64,000 nt of DNA from Halomonas heilongjiangensis (GTDB taxonomy: Bacteria; Pseudomonadota; Gammaproteobacteria; Pseudomonadales; Halomonadaceae). Each line of letters starts with the position of its first letter. Within the stretch, counting starts at the first letter, position 1. The notes beneath the pieces are model-generated. The model worked only from the letters and a program-made list of their open reading frames with translations. It had not been told where the DNA came from and ran no database searches. A program made the translations under genes and the position numbers. Shown in pieces: positions 1-8,271 of the stretch. Location of the stretch: NCBI RefSeq assembly GCF_002879645.1, contig NZ_PNRE01000065.1, forward strand, positions 84,811-148,810, read 5' to 3'.

Positions 1-898
1 CGGCATCGCAACTGCGCCGGTGCTGGGTACCGGTCTTGTGGGCGAAGCGCACGCCAGGGCCGAGACCCGCCTTGAGACGCCGCTCGCCGCTGGTGGTCCG
101 CTCCATCACCGACAGCAGGCGGGCGGTGGCCGCCGGTCCCAGCGCCCTGCCCTCGCCCAGTGCGGCGAGCAGCTCGGCGAAGGCATCGAGCCGACCGCTG
201 TTGAGATCGGTGGCGTAGTAGGCCGCGAAGGCATCATCCAGGGAGCGCCATCGCAGCGCCTCGTGCGGAACCTCGAGGCGCCGGGCCAGCCAGTCGAGCC
301 GGGCGGCGTCGCTGGGGCGCTTTCGCAGCTCGATGAAGTCGAGCCCGGAGAGCGAGACGGCCCGCGGGTGCAGCCCGCCATAGACGTGTCGGCGCACGTC
401 CACCAGGGAGGTGATCGGTCCCAGGGACTCCCCGCCCGGCGCCAACGCCTGGGCACGCCGATTGACCGCCTCGAGGCCGAGACGGCGGATCAGCATGTCG
501 CTGGCGGTGTTGTCGCTGACGGTGAGCATCGCCACGAGCAGTTGGTGCAGCGTCAGCTCGGCGCCGGGGGGCGCCCAGTTGGTGGGCCCGGCACCGTCGA
601 CATAATCGCTCTCGTGCAGCACCAGCCGCTCGTCCAGTGCCGCCTCTCCCGCTTCGACCCGCGCCATCAGTTCGATGGCCACCGGCACCTTGATCAGCGA
701 CGCCAGGTACCAGGACTCGTCGGCCCGCCAGCCGAAGCGCTCGTCGCTGCCCAGCGGCCGCACGACGACCCCCAGCTCGCCGTCGAACCCGGCCTCGAGG
801 GCGGCCAGCTTCGCCTCGAGCCGCGCGGACCAGGCGGGCTCGGCCATCGCCGGGAGCGGCAGCACCAGCAGGGCGAGCCCCAGGACCAGCGCACGCAT
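1..898 (-). CDS. Serine beta-lactamase-like hydrolase (C-terminus off the window)
   Basis: Exported serine hydrolase of the penicillin-recognising superfamily; the gene runs off the left edge, leaving 299 residues. A signal peptide ends near residue 19 (AMA-EP). The diagnostic motifs are in order: SLIK with Ser67 nucleophile and Lys70, SDN at 128-130, and KTG at 288-290 near the visible end. I see no convincing omega-loop ExxLN motif, and the SDN-KTG distance is longer than in standard class A enzymes. A peptidoglycan or ester substrate is therefore as plausible as antibiotic hydrolysis. The ATG overlaps the stop of the upstream acyltransferase gene (TGATG), so it is the third gene of a coupled operon. 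Confidence 0.8.
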   Translation of the reverse strand, partial: MRALVLGLALLVLPLPAMAEPAWSARLEAKLAALEAGFDGELGVVVRPLGSDERFGWRADESWYLASLIKVPVAIELMARVEAGEAALDERLVLHESDYVDGAGPTNWAPPGAELTLHQLLVAMLTVSDNTASDMLIRRLGLEAVNRRAQALAPGGESLGPITSLVDVRRHVYGGLHPRAVSLSGLDFIELRKRPSDAARLDWLARRLEVPHEALRWRSLDDAFAAYYATDLNSGRLDAFAELLAALGEGRALGPAATARLLSVMERTTSGERRLKAGLGPGVRFAHKTGTQHRRSCDA

Positions 899-2019
899 CA
901 GCGTCGCTCCCGGATCCAGCCAATCAGGGCGATCCAGCCCGCGGTGGCCAGGATCAGCGCCAGGCCGATGCCCAGCACCTGCGGATAGGCGTAGACCTGC
1001 CAGGCCTCGAACAGGAAGCGCAGGATCAGGAAGATCACCACGATATGGAAGATGAAGGCCATGAGCGCATCGGAGCCGATGGTGGTGATCGGCCGCAGCC
1101 AGGCGGCGCCGCGCTCGCCAGCGAGCAGGCAGAGCGCCAGGATCACCAGGGCGCCGCCGAGGCTGAACAGCATGAAGGCGAGCTCCGGCGGGTGCTTGCC
1201 GACATTCCAGGCCACCGCCACCAGCGCCTCGCCGAGCCCGGGCAGCGACACCGCCACGAACCCCAGCAGCAGCGCCGCCCCGACCCCCACCAGCCCCAGC
1301 ACCAGCCGGCGGCGCGCCGCTGGTTGCCAGTAGCAGCACAGCACCGCCTCACCGATCAGCAGCCCGACCATCACCAGCGGCAGCCGCGAGAGCTGGCCCC
1401 AGGCGTAGTGGTCCGCGTCCTCGACGAGGATCGCCTTGAGCGGCTCGATGCCCCAGAAGTCGAAGTGGCGCTCCAGCCAGCCCGACAGCAAGGCGATCGC
1501 CAGCGGGCCCACCAAGCGCGCCCAGAGCGGCAGTCGCCGCCACAGCGGCAGGACCCAGGGCAGCCACAGCAGCGCGATGGCATAGAAACCGAGGATCTCG
1601 ACCCAGATCGGGAAGCGCTGGTAGAGCAGGGTGTCGAGGATATCCTGCGCCGAGTAGAGCGGCAGCATCTCGACGACGGTGAGCGCCTTGTACCAGAACA
1701 GCACCTCGAGGCCGCGCAGCATCAGCTTGAGGCGCCGGCGCGGCCAGTCCGGGGCATCGGTCTTCGGCAGGAAGGCCACCGCCAGGGCGATGCCGAACAC
1801 CGTGATGAACAGCGACGAGGAGAACTTGGTGAGCAGATGGATCGGCACCATCCCCCAGTCGGGCACCTGGCGGATGCCCAGCAGCCCGCTGACCGCATGG
1901 CTGAGGATCATCAGCGCGATGGCCACGCCGCGGGCCAGGTCGATCGCCTCGATGCGCCCCTGCCCCGCCGGCAGCAGCGGCGGCGCCCCCAGCCGAACCA
2001 TGACCGCTCTTCCCTGCAT
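898..2019 (-). CDS. DUF1624 / HGSNAT-like membrane acyltransferase
   Basis: Multi-pass inner-membrane protein of about 373 residues resembling the heparan-alpha-glucosaminide N-acetyltransferase catalytic family (DUF1624). The N-terminus carries the family signature: RIEAIDLARG followed by MILSH, whose His is the presumed acyl-transfer residue. About ten hydrophobic segments follow. The family moves acyl groups across membranes, usually onto glycans; the acceptor here is unknown. Start choice lies between ATG 2019 (MQGRAVM) and ATG 2001 (MVRLGAP). It lies 23 bp after a lipoprotein gene and its stop overlaps the start of the serine hydrolase gene, suggesting one transcript with envelope function. 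Confidence 0.8.
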   Translation of the reverse strand: MQGRAVMVRLGAPPLLPAGQGRIEAIDLARGVAIALMILSHAVSGLLGIRQVPDWGMVPIHLLTKFSSSLFITVFGIALAVAFLPKTDAPDWPRRRLKLMLRGLEVLFWYKALTVVEMLPLYSAQDILDTLLYQRFPIWVEILGFYAIALLWLPWVLPLWRRLPLWARLVGPLAIALLSGWLERHFDFWGIEPLKAILVEDADHYAWGQLSRLPLVMVGLLIGEAVLCCYWQPAARRRLVLGLVGVGAALLLGFVAVSLPGLGEALVAVAWNVGKHPPELAFMLFSLGGALVILALCLLAGERGAAWLRPITTIGSDALMAFIFHIVVIFLILRFLFEAWQVYAYPQVLGIGLALILATAGWIALIGWIRERR

Positions 2020-2042
2020 GCGCCGCCTCCCTGGCTGTCCGA

Positions 2043-2408
2043 TCACTCGCCGCTGACCAACGGCTCGACGCTCTCCAGCGTGAGCCGCCGCCCCTCGCTG
2101 GTCGAGAAGCGGAAGCGCCCCTCCACCCGCACCGCCTCGCCCAGATGGGGCGCGATCTCTTCGTGGGGAAAGATCTCGACCCGATGCAGGTCCTCGTCCT
2201 CGATCCAGTAATGCAGCGGATCCTCGAAGTGGCGAACGACGCCCTCGGTCACCACCCGGCGACCGTCGTGGGCCTCGGGATTCGTCGCCAGCACCGGCAG
2301 CGGCACCTCGACGAGCCGGTCGTTGTCGCCACAGGCCGCGAGCGCCAGGCTGGCGGCGGCGAGCCCCCACCGGGACCAGGCGAATGGTCGTCGTCTCACT
2401 GAATGCAT
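2043..2408 (-). CDS. Small OB-fold-like lipoprotein
   Basis: A 121-residue predicted lipoprotein. The signal peptide ends in a LAAC lipobox, with the lipidated Cys at about residue 26. The mature part reads like a short nucleic-acid-binding-type OB fold (VVTEGVVRHFEDPLHYWIED, then GEAVRVEGRFRFS), similar to periplasmic BOF/OB lipoproteins; no catalytic residues are visible. It is the first gene of the lipoprotein, acyltransferase, serine hydrolase operon on the minus strand. The start at 2408 gives a normal signal peptide. The function is unknown. Confidence 0.7.
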   Translation of the reverse strand: MHSVRRRPFAWSRWGLAAASLALAACGDNDRLVEVPLPVLATNPEAHDGRRVVTEGVVRHFEDPLHYWIEDEDLHRVEIFPHEEIAPHLGEAVRVEGRFRFSTSEGRRLTLESVEPLVSGE

Positions 2409-2557
2409 GGCAATCTCCCCCCTTTACCGGCCGATGATAGCGCCTGAGGGCCGACACGAGTATGGCCGGCTGGCCCCGATGCCACTGCGGTCCAACGGGA
2501 CTATGCTTGGGATGTGGAGTTCGACGCGAAAGGAGGCACCTTCAATTCCGTCGTTTT

Positions 2558-2576
2558 CGGCCCTCGCGGCCGAAGG
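2558..2576 (+). promoter_or_regulatory. Hairpin overlapping the ybaK-like ribosome binding site
   Basis: TTCGGCC, a 5-nt loop and GGCCGAA form a perfect 7-bp stem. Its 3' arm runs directly into the Shine-Dalgarno AAGGAG (about 2575-2580) of the YbaK-like gene starting at 2587. Such a stem could modulate ribosome access, but GC-rich DNA makes chance hairpins common. Confidence 0.3.
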
Positions 2577-2586
2577 AGAAAATGTC

Positions 2587-3057
2587 ATGGCCATGCCGAT
2601 GACGATACGCGAGTACCTCCGGGCCTGTGATATCGACTTCGAGGAGGTCACTCACCCGCGGGAAGTGACGACCAGCCGCATCGCCCAGCAGGCCCATGTC
2701 GCCGGTAGCCAGCTGGCCAAGGCGGTGATGCTGCACGGTGATTCCGGCTACCATGTCGCGGTGGTGCCGAGCGACTGCGATGCGGATCTCGACAAGCTCT
2801 CGCAGCTGTTCAACGAGAGGGTCGACCTCGCCTCGGAAGACGAGATCATGAGCCGCTTCAACGACTGTGATCCGGGAGCCACCACCCCGGTAGGCCAGGC
2901 CTACGGCCTGCAGGTCTATCTCGACGACATGCTGCGTCATCAGCCGGACATCTATTTCGAGGCCGGCGACCACGAGACCCTGGTCCACATGAGCGGCAGC
3001 GAGTTCGATCGCCTGATGGCCGAGATCCCGCACGGACAGATCAGCCGGCGGCACTGA
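2587..3057 (+). CDS. YbaK/EbsC-family aminoacyl-tRNA deacylase-like protein
   Basis: A 156-residue cytosolic protein of the YbaK/ProX/EbsC editing family. Members hydrolyse mischarged aminoacyl-tRNAs, or act on free tRNA in trans. Family features visible are an alternating N-terminal helix region (TIREYLRACDIDFEEVTHP), the AKAVMLHGDSGYHVAVVPSD core with its conserved Lys, and the YLDDMLRHQPDIYFEAGDHETLVHMSG segment near the C-terminus. The ATG at 2587 follows an AAGGAGAA Shine-Dalgarno; upstream in-frame ATGs lack one. It is transcribed alone, divergently from the lipoprotein operon. Which tRNA it proofreads cannot be read from sequence. Confidence 0.82.
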   Translation: MAMPMTIREYLRACDIDFEEVTHPREVTTSRIAQQAHVAGSQLAKAVMLHGDSGYHVAVVPSDCDADLDKLSQLFNERVDLASEDEIMSRFNDCDPGATTPVGQAYGLQVYLDDMLRHQPDIYFEAGDHETLVHMSGSEFDRLMAEIPHGQISRRH

Positions 3058-3091
3058 CCCGAGCCCCGGGCGGCCCCGCTTTCTCTACCCT

Positions 3092-3122
3092 GGCCGTGAT
3101 CGCCCCGATCGCGGCCTCTTTT
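3092..3122 (+). terminator. Intrinsic terminator after the YbaK-like gene
   Basis: GGCCGTGATCG and CGATCGCGGCC flank a short loop, giving an 11-bp stem with one G-U pair, followed by TCTTTT. It lies 35 bp after the YbaK-like stop codon and upstream of the ChaN-like gene. Confidence 0.6.
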
Positions 3123-3169
3123 CGCCTGGGGTAAGCTCGAACGACCGTCGCCTGCCGCCTGGAGATGAC

Positions 3170-4312
3170 ATGCCGCGCCTCGACCGCGCCCGACGCCTCG
3201 CCCCGTGCTTCGCCATCGCCCTGGCCTGGCTCGCACCGCCGGCGACCGCCGACGAGTGCCTCGCCACCGGCCAGTGGTACCTGGACGGCGGCGCCCCCGT
3301 TGCCCCGGACGCCCTGATGGCCGAGCTGGCCGAGCGCCAGGTGGTGCTGCTCGGCGAACGGCACGACCGCCTGGCACATCATCGCTGGCAGCTGCATACC
3401 CTGGCCGGCCTCCACGCCCACCGGCCACGCCTGGTGATCGGGCTGGAGATGCTGCCCCGCGAGGCCCAGCCGGCCCTGGACGCCTGGGTGGCCGGCGAGC
3501 TCGATGAGGCCGGCTTCCTCGAGGCCAGCCGGTGGCACGAGACCTGGGGCTTCGATCCGGCGCTCTACTTCCCCATCCTGCATTTCGCGCGCATGCAGCG
3601 GATCCCGCTGCTGGCCCTCAACGTCGGCCCCGAGCTTCGCCGGCGGCTGGTGGAAGAGGGCTGGAGCGCCGTGCCCGAGGGCCAGCGCTTCGGCATCACG
3701 CCACCGGCGGCGGCGTCCGAGGCCTACCGCGAGTCCCTCGCCGAGATCCATGATCGGCACCCCGGTGGCGACGACCTGGCCCGCTTCATCGACGCCCAGC
3801 AGGTCTGGGACCGGGCCATGGCCACCGCCCTGGCCGAGAGCGCCGACGACGGTACCCTGGTGGTGGGCCTGATCGGCCAGGGTCACCTCACCCATGGTCA
3901 TGGCGTGCCGCACCAGCTCGACGACCTGGGCGTGGATGACCATCGCACCCTGCTGCCGGTGACGCCGGATGACGGCTGTCGCGCCCCCGAGCCGGGCCTG
4001 GCCGACGCCTACTACCTGCTGGGGGACGAATCGGCCCATGAACCGCCCGAGGCGCTGCGCCTGGGCGTGCTGATCGGCGCCCACGCCGACGGCGTAGCGA
4101 TCCATGGCGTCGGCCCGGACTCCGTGGCCGCCGAGGCCGGCCTGCAGGAGGGTGACATCATCGTGCGGGCCGCCGACCGCCCCATGGTCACCCCCGGGGA
4201 CCTCACCGGGCTGATGCAGCGCATGGTGCCGGGCACCCTGCTGCCGCTGGAGATCCGGCGTGACGGCCGGGTACGGGAGCTCCTCGCCCGCCTCCCGGCC
4301 TCCTCGCCTTGA
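3170..4312 (+). CDS. ChaN-like haem-binding domain with C-terminal PDZ
   Basis: A 380-residue exported protein. The signal peptide ends around residue 27 (PATA-DE). The first ~270 residues match the ChaN/DUF399 haem-uptake fold: VVLLGERHDRLAHH near the start, IGLEMLPREAQP, and LIGQGHLTHGHGVPHQL with candidate His ligands. A C-terminal PDZ domain (about residues 290-375; GVAIHGVGPDSVAAEAGLQEGDII) suggests peptide binding or a regulatory role in the periplasm. Its TGA overlaps the TTG start of the following metallopeptidase (TTGA), indicating translational coupling. ChaN is known as an iron-regulated lipoprotein, but no lipobox is visible here. Confidence 0.82.
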   Translation: MPRLDRARRLAPCFAIALAWLAPPATADECLATGQWYLDGGAPVAPDALMAELAERQVVLLGERHDRLAHHRWQLHTLAGLHAHRPRLVIGLEMLPREAQPALDAWVAGELDEAGFLEASRWHETWGFDPALYFPILHFARMQRIPLLALNVGPELRRRLVEEGWSAVPEGQRFGITPPAAASEAYRESLAEIHDRHPGGDDLARFIDAQQVWDRAMATALAESADDGTLVVGLIGQGHLTHGHGVPHQLDDLGVDDHRTLLPVTPDDGCRAPEPGLADAYYLLGDESAHEPPEALRLGVLIGAHADGVAIHGVGPDSVAAEAGLQEGDIIVRAADRPMVTPGDLTGLMQRMVPGTLLPLEIRRDGRVRELLARLPASSP

Positions 4313-6264
4313 CCCCGACGCCACGCCCCCGCGCCGGGTGCATCGCCCTCGCCCTGCTGCTGGCCTGGGGCGGTGCCACCGCCGGCGAGCCGGCCCGCAC
4401 GCTGGCGCTGTGGCTGGATCCGGCCAGCCGCGAGCTACGCGGCGAAATGCGGCTGACGCTGCGTTCGGGCGACGAGTTCCACCTGCTCGACGGCCTCGAA
4501 GTGACGCGGGTGGAGCGCGGCGGCCGCCCCGTCGCCCCGGTTCGACTGGCTCCGGGGCACTATCGGCTGCCGCCCTCGCCCGAGGAGGCCTCTCCCCCGG
4601 AGGCCGGGGCCGTGACGGTCCACTGGCGCGGCACCCTGCCGGCGCGCTTGGCCGATACCCCGCTGCGCGTGTCGCCGGCGGGCAGCCTGCTGCCGACCCG
4701 CGGCGGCTGGTATCCGCGCGTCGACGATCCCCCGCCAAGGCCGCTCGCGCTGACGATCCACCTGCCCGACGGCCAGCGTGCGGTAGGCACCGGCTCGCTG
4801 GTCGAGGAGCACGCGAGCGGCGACGGCATGACCTCGCGCTACACGCACCCTCGCACCCGTGACATCGAAGTCGCCGTCGGCCCCTGGCAGCCGCGGGAGC
4901 GCGAGGCCGACGGCATTCGGCTGCGCACCCTCTTTCCCGCCGCCCTCGACGAGCGTTTCGCCGACACCTACCTGGCGCACACGGCCCGCTACCTGGCGAT
5001 GTTCCAGCAACGCCTCGGCCCCTACCCGTTCGACAGCTTCACCCTGGCCGCCTTCCCCGAGCCGGTGGGGCTCGCCTTCCCCGGTTTCACCCTGCTCGGC
5101 GAGCGGGTCATCCCGCTGCCCTTCATTCCCCACACCTCGCTGGCCCACGAACTGATGCACGCCTGGTGGGGTGCCGGAGTGGGCGTCGACCACGCCAGCG
5201 GCAACTGGTCCGAGGCGCTGACCACCTACCTGGCCGACTACGCCCTGGACGAGGCGCGCGGCGAGGCGCGCGAGACCCGGCGGCGCTGGCTCGCCGACCT
5301 CGCGGCCCTGCCGGCAGCCGAGGAGCGCCCCCTGGCGAGCTTTCGCGGCGGCCCGGATCCGGTGGGGCGGCTGATCGGCTACCAGCACGGCGCCATGGTC
5401 TTCCACATGCTGCGCCGCCGGATCGGCGACGACGCCTTCACTGCGGGGCTACGCCGCCTCGCCGACGACAGGATGTTCCGCACCGCCGCCTGGCAGGACC
5501 TCCAGGCGGCGTTCGAGGCGGCCGCCGACGACGACCTGACGGACTTCTTCGGCGCCTGGCTGACCCGCCCGGGGCGACCGGAGCTGGCGCTGGATGACGT
5601 GACGCTGGAAGCGAGCGGGGCCGGCTTCCGAGTCGGCGGAGAGCTGACCCAGCGTGGCGCGCATGCCCCCTGGCCGCTCGAGGTGCCGGTGACGCTCGAG
5701 ACCGCGGGCGAGCCGATCCAGACCACGCTCCGGCTCCACGGTCACGCCGCGACCTTCTCGCTCGACAGCGATCGCCCGCCGACGGCCCTGGCGGTGGACC
5801 CCGACCACCATCTGTTGCGCCGCCTGAGCGAGCCTCCCGCCATCCTGCGCGCCCTGATCCTGGACCCGACGACCCGGCTGCTGGCGCTGGACGACGCCCT
5901 CGCCCCCCTGGGCCGGCGGGTACTGGGCCGCGAGGCGGAGGCGTTCACGGGCGATCGCCACGGCGATGCCCCGCTGCTGGTCATCGGCACCACGGCGGCG
6001 GTGGCCGACTGGCTGGTGGAACGCGAGTTGCCGGCCCCGCCGCGTTCCCTGGCGCGGGCCGGTCACGCCCGCCTGTGGACGCTGCCGGGCACCCGGATCG
6101 GACTGCTCAGCGCCGACGACGCCCCGGGCCTCGAGCGGCTGAGCCGTGCCCTGCGTCATCACGGCCACCGCAGCTATCTGGTGCAGGACGCCGAGGGCAA
6201 CACCCTGGACGCCGGACACTGGGAGGCCGACACCACGGCGCTGCGAGTGGAGCTCACGCCCTGA
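4309..6264 (+). CDS. Exported M1-like zinc metallopeptidase
   Basis: A 651-residue secreted or periplasmic peptidase resembling gluzincin M1. A signal peptide covers about residues 1-25. The zinc site is HELMH (280-284) with a downstream Glu at 302 in GNWSEALTTYLADY. The spacing is 17 rather than the textbook 18 residues, which I recall for this bacterial subgroup. An N-terminal beta domain precedes the catalytic core. The last ~150 residues are non-catalytic and contain Ala/Leu-rich segments. The start appears to be TTG overlapping the ChaN-PDZ stop, so both are made together, perhaps as a periplasmic protein-turnover pair. Confidence 0.8.
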   Translation: MTPTPRPRAGCIALALLLAWGGATAGEPARTLALWLDPASRELRGEMRLTLRSGDEFHLLDGLEVTRVERGGRPVAPVRLAPGHYRLPPSPEEASPPEAGAVTVHWRGTLPARLADTPLRVSPAGSLLPTRGGWYPRVDDPPPRPLALTIHLPDGQRAVGTGSLVEEHASGDGMTSRYTHPRTRDIEVAVGPWQPREREADGIRLRTLFPAALDERFADTYLAHTARYLAMFQQRLGPYPFDSFTLAAFPEPVGLAFPGFTLLGERVIPLPFIPHTSLAHELMHAWWGAGVGVDHASGNWSEALTTYLADYALDEARGEARETRRRWLADLAALPAAEERPLASFRGGPDPVGRLIGYQHGAMVFHMLRRRIGDDAFTAGLRRLADDRMFRTAAWQDLQAAFEAAADDDLTDFFGAWLTRPGRPELALDDVTLEASGAGFRVGGELTQRGAHAPWPLEVPVTLETAGEPIQTTLRLHGHAATFSLDSDRPPTALAVDPDHHLLRRLSEPPAILRALILDPTTRLLALDDALAPLGRRVLGREAEAFTGDRHGDAPLLVIGTTAAVADWLVERELPAPPRSLARAGHARLWTLPGTRIGLLSADDAPGLERLSRALRHHGHRSYLVQDAEGNTLDAGHWEADTTALRVELTP

Positions 6265-6280
6265 GCGACCGCCCGCCGGG

Positions 6281-7291
6281 TCACCGATGCAACCAGCAGG
6301 CCGAGAGGTGGCGCCGCCGTGGTTCGAAGTCGGGGGGCTCGTCGTGGTCGCACAGACCGGCCATGGCATGGGGGCAGCGCGGGTGGAAGCGACAGCCCGC
6401 GGGCGGATGAATGAGGCTCGGCGGCTCGCCGCCGGGTACCTCGCGCTGGCGGGTGGCGTTGGCCGCGTCGGGATCGGCGATCGCCGCGAGCAGCGCCTGG
6501 GTATAGGGGTGCTGCGGATGGTCGAGCAGGGCGTCCACGGCGGCGCTCTCCACCACCCGGCCCGCGTACATCACGAAGATGCGCTCGGCGAAATGACGCA
6601 CGGTGGAGAGGTCGTGGGTGATGAAGGCCAGGGTCAGCCCGCGGCTGGCCTGGATGCCGCGCAGCAGGTCGAGGATCTCGATGCGCACCGAGGCGTCGAG
6701 CATCGACACCGGCTCGTCGGCGATGAGCAGCGCCGGCGCCAGGATCAGCGCCCGGGCGATCACCACCCGCTGCTGCTGGCCACCGCTGAGCATATGCGGG
6801 AACTTGGTCAGGTACTCCTCGGCCGGGGACAATCGCACCTCCTCCAGCACCGCGCGGATGCGCCGCTCGCGCTCGGCACGCGCCTTGACCCCATGGATGA
6901 TCAGCGGCTCGGCGAGGATCCGCCCCACGTCCAGAAACGGCGGCAGTGCACCATAGGGGTCCTGCTGCACATAGCCCACCCGGGCGCGATAGGCCTTGAG
7001 CCCACCGGCGTCGAGGTCGCCCAGCGAGCCCCCGTCGAAGCGCACCTCGCCGCGGGTGGGCCGATGCAACCCGAGCAGGGTGCGGGCCAGCGAGCTCTTG
7101 CCGCAACCGCTCTCGCCGACGAAGGCCACCGCCTCGCCGCGAGCGAGTGTGAAGCTCACGCCATCCACCGCGTGCACCGCGCCGACGCGCAAGAAGCCCC
7201 ACTGGCGCAGCTCGAACCAGGTGTGCAGGTCGTGGACCGCGAGCAGCGGCGCCTCGGCAGGCTCCCGGTGGAAGACGGCCTGGGCCATCAT
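6281..7291 (-). CDS. Oligopeptide-type ABC importer ATPase (OppF/DppF class)
   Basis: A 336-residue cytoplasmic ATPase, one of the two nucleotide-binding subunits of the importer encoded upstream. Visible motifs are Walker A GESGCGKSS, signature LSGGQQQRV, Walker B ALLIADEPVSMLDAS and the switch His in ITHDL. The C-terminal oligopeptide-transporter extension contains GCRFHPRCPHA-type Cys residues. It overlaps the upstream ATPase gene by 4 bp and is the last gene of the five-gene operon. It ends 17 bp from the convergent metallopeptidase gene. The substrate is unknown. Confidence 0.9.
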   Translation of the reverse strand: MMAQAVFHREPAEAPLLAVHDLHTWFELRQWGFLRVGAVHAVDGVSFTLARGEAVAFVGESGCGKSSLARTLLGLHRPTRGEVRFDGGSLGDLDAGGLKAYRARVGYVQQDPYGALPPFLDVGRILAEPLIIHGVKARAERERRIRAVLEEVRLSPAEEYLTKFPHMLSGGQQQRVVIARALILAPALLIADEPVSMLDASVRIEILDLLRGIQASRGLTLAFITHDLSTVRHFAERIFVMYAGRVVESAAVDALLDHPQHPYTQALLAAIADPDAANATRQREVPGGEPPSLIHPPAGCRFHPRCPHAMAGLCDHDEPPDFEPRRRHLSACWLHR

Positions 7292-8271
7292 GCCCCTCCT
7301 CGTCGCGTGGACTCGTCATGCAGCCAGCAGCGCACCCGGTGCCGCTCACCGAGACGGATCGCCTCGGGGTCGTGGGCGCAGCGGGCGAAGCGATGCGGGC
7401 AGCGCGCGGCGAAGCGGCAGCCGCTCGGCGGGTCGAACAGGTTGGGCGGCTGGCCGGGGATCGCCTCGGGCCGGCTGCGCTGACGCAGCCGCGGCACGCT
7501 GGCCATCAGCATCCGCGAATAGGGGTGCGCCGGCCGGCTGAAGAAGGCGTCGGCGTCGGCCACCTCGACGAACTGGCCGGCATACATCAGCGCCACCCGG
7601 TCGGCGAGTTCGCTGGAGGTCGCCACGTCGTGGGTGATCAGGATGAAACTGGTGCCCTGCTCACGCTTGATCCGCTTGAGGGCGTTCATGATGCCCGCCT
7701 GGGTCAGCACGTCCAGCGCCGAGGTGGGCTCGTCGAGGATCACCAGCTCCGGCTCGGCGACCAGCGCCATGGCCAGCACCGCGCGCTGGCGCATGCCGCC
7801 GGAGAGCTCGAAGGGGTAGCGCGACAGGAAGTCGGTGGACACCCCCACCAGGCCGAAGACCTCCGCCGCCCGCTCCAGTGCCCGCCGCCGCGACCAGCCG
7901 CGCAGCACCCGCAGCGGCTCGGCGACCTGCTCGCCCACCCGCACCACCGGGTTCAAGGCATTCATCGAGGCCTGCATCACCAGCGCCATGCGCGACCACT
8001 GCACCTCGCGCCGGAAACGCTCGTCGGGCAGCGCCGTCACCTCGGTCTCGCCCAGCATGACCCGCCCGCCGGTATGCTGGACGTTGCGCGGCAGCACCCG
8101 CATCAGGGCCCTGGCCAACGAGCTCTTGCCGCAGCCGGACTCGCCGAGTACCACCAGCGCCTCGTTGCGCCTGAGATCGAAGCCGACGCCGTCCACGGCG
8201 CGCACCACGCCGCGCCGGGTTCGATAGTGCAGCGCGAGGTCCGCCACGCGCAGCAGGGTCGGTTCGCTCAT
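7288..8271 (-). CDS. Oligopeptide-type ABC importer ATPase (OppD/DppD class)
   Basis: A 327-residue partner ATPase. Walker A is GESGCGKSS, the signature is LSGGMRQRA, Walker B is ELVILDEPTSALD, and ITHDV is the H-loop. The oligopeptide-family C-terminal motif GCRFAARCPHRFARC is present. The start at 8271 is the downstream of two options in a longer open frame and gives the expected length. It also overlaps the permease stop (8271-8273) by one base, as in coupled operons. It should heterodimerise with the following ATPase. Confidence 0.9.
   Translation of the reverse strand: MSEPTLLRVADLALHYRTRRGVVRAVDGVGFDLRRNEALVVLGESGCGKSSLARALMRVLPRNVQHTGGRVMLGETEVTALPDERFRREVQWSRMALVMQASMNALNPVVRVGEQVAEPLRVLRGWSRRRALERAAEVFGLVGVSTDFLSRYPFELSGGMRQRAVLAMALVAEPELVILDEPTSALDVLTQAGIMNALKRIKREQGTSFILITHDVATSSELADRVALMYAGQFVEVADADAFFSRPAHPYSRMLMASVPRLRQRSRPEAIPGQPPNLFDPPSGCRFAARCPHRFARCAHDPEAIRLGERHRVRCWLHDESTRRGGA

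Noticed and set aside
3041..4738. A 565-codon minus-strand frame over the ChaN and metallopeptidase genes
   Set aside because: Antisense shadow with composition typical of GC-rich third-position bias; no motif or signal peptide.
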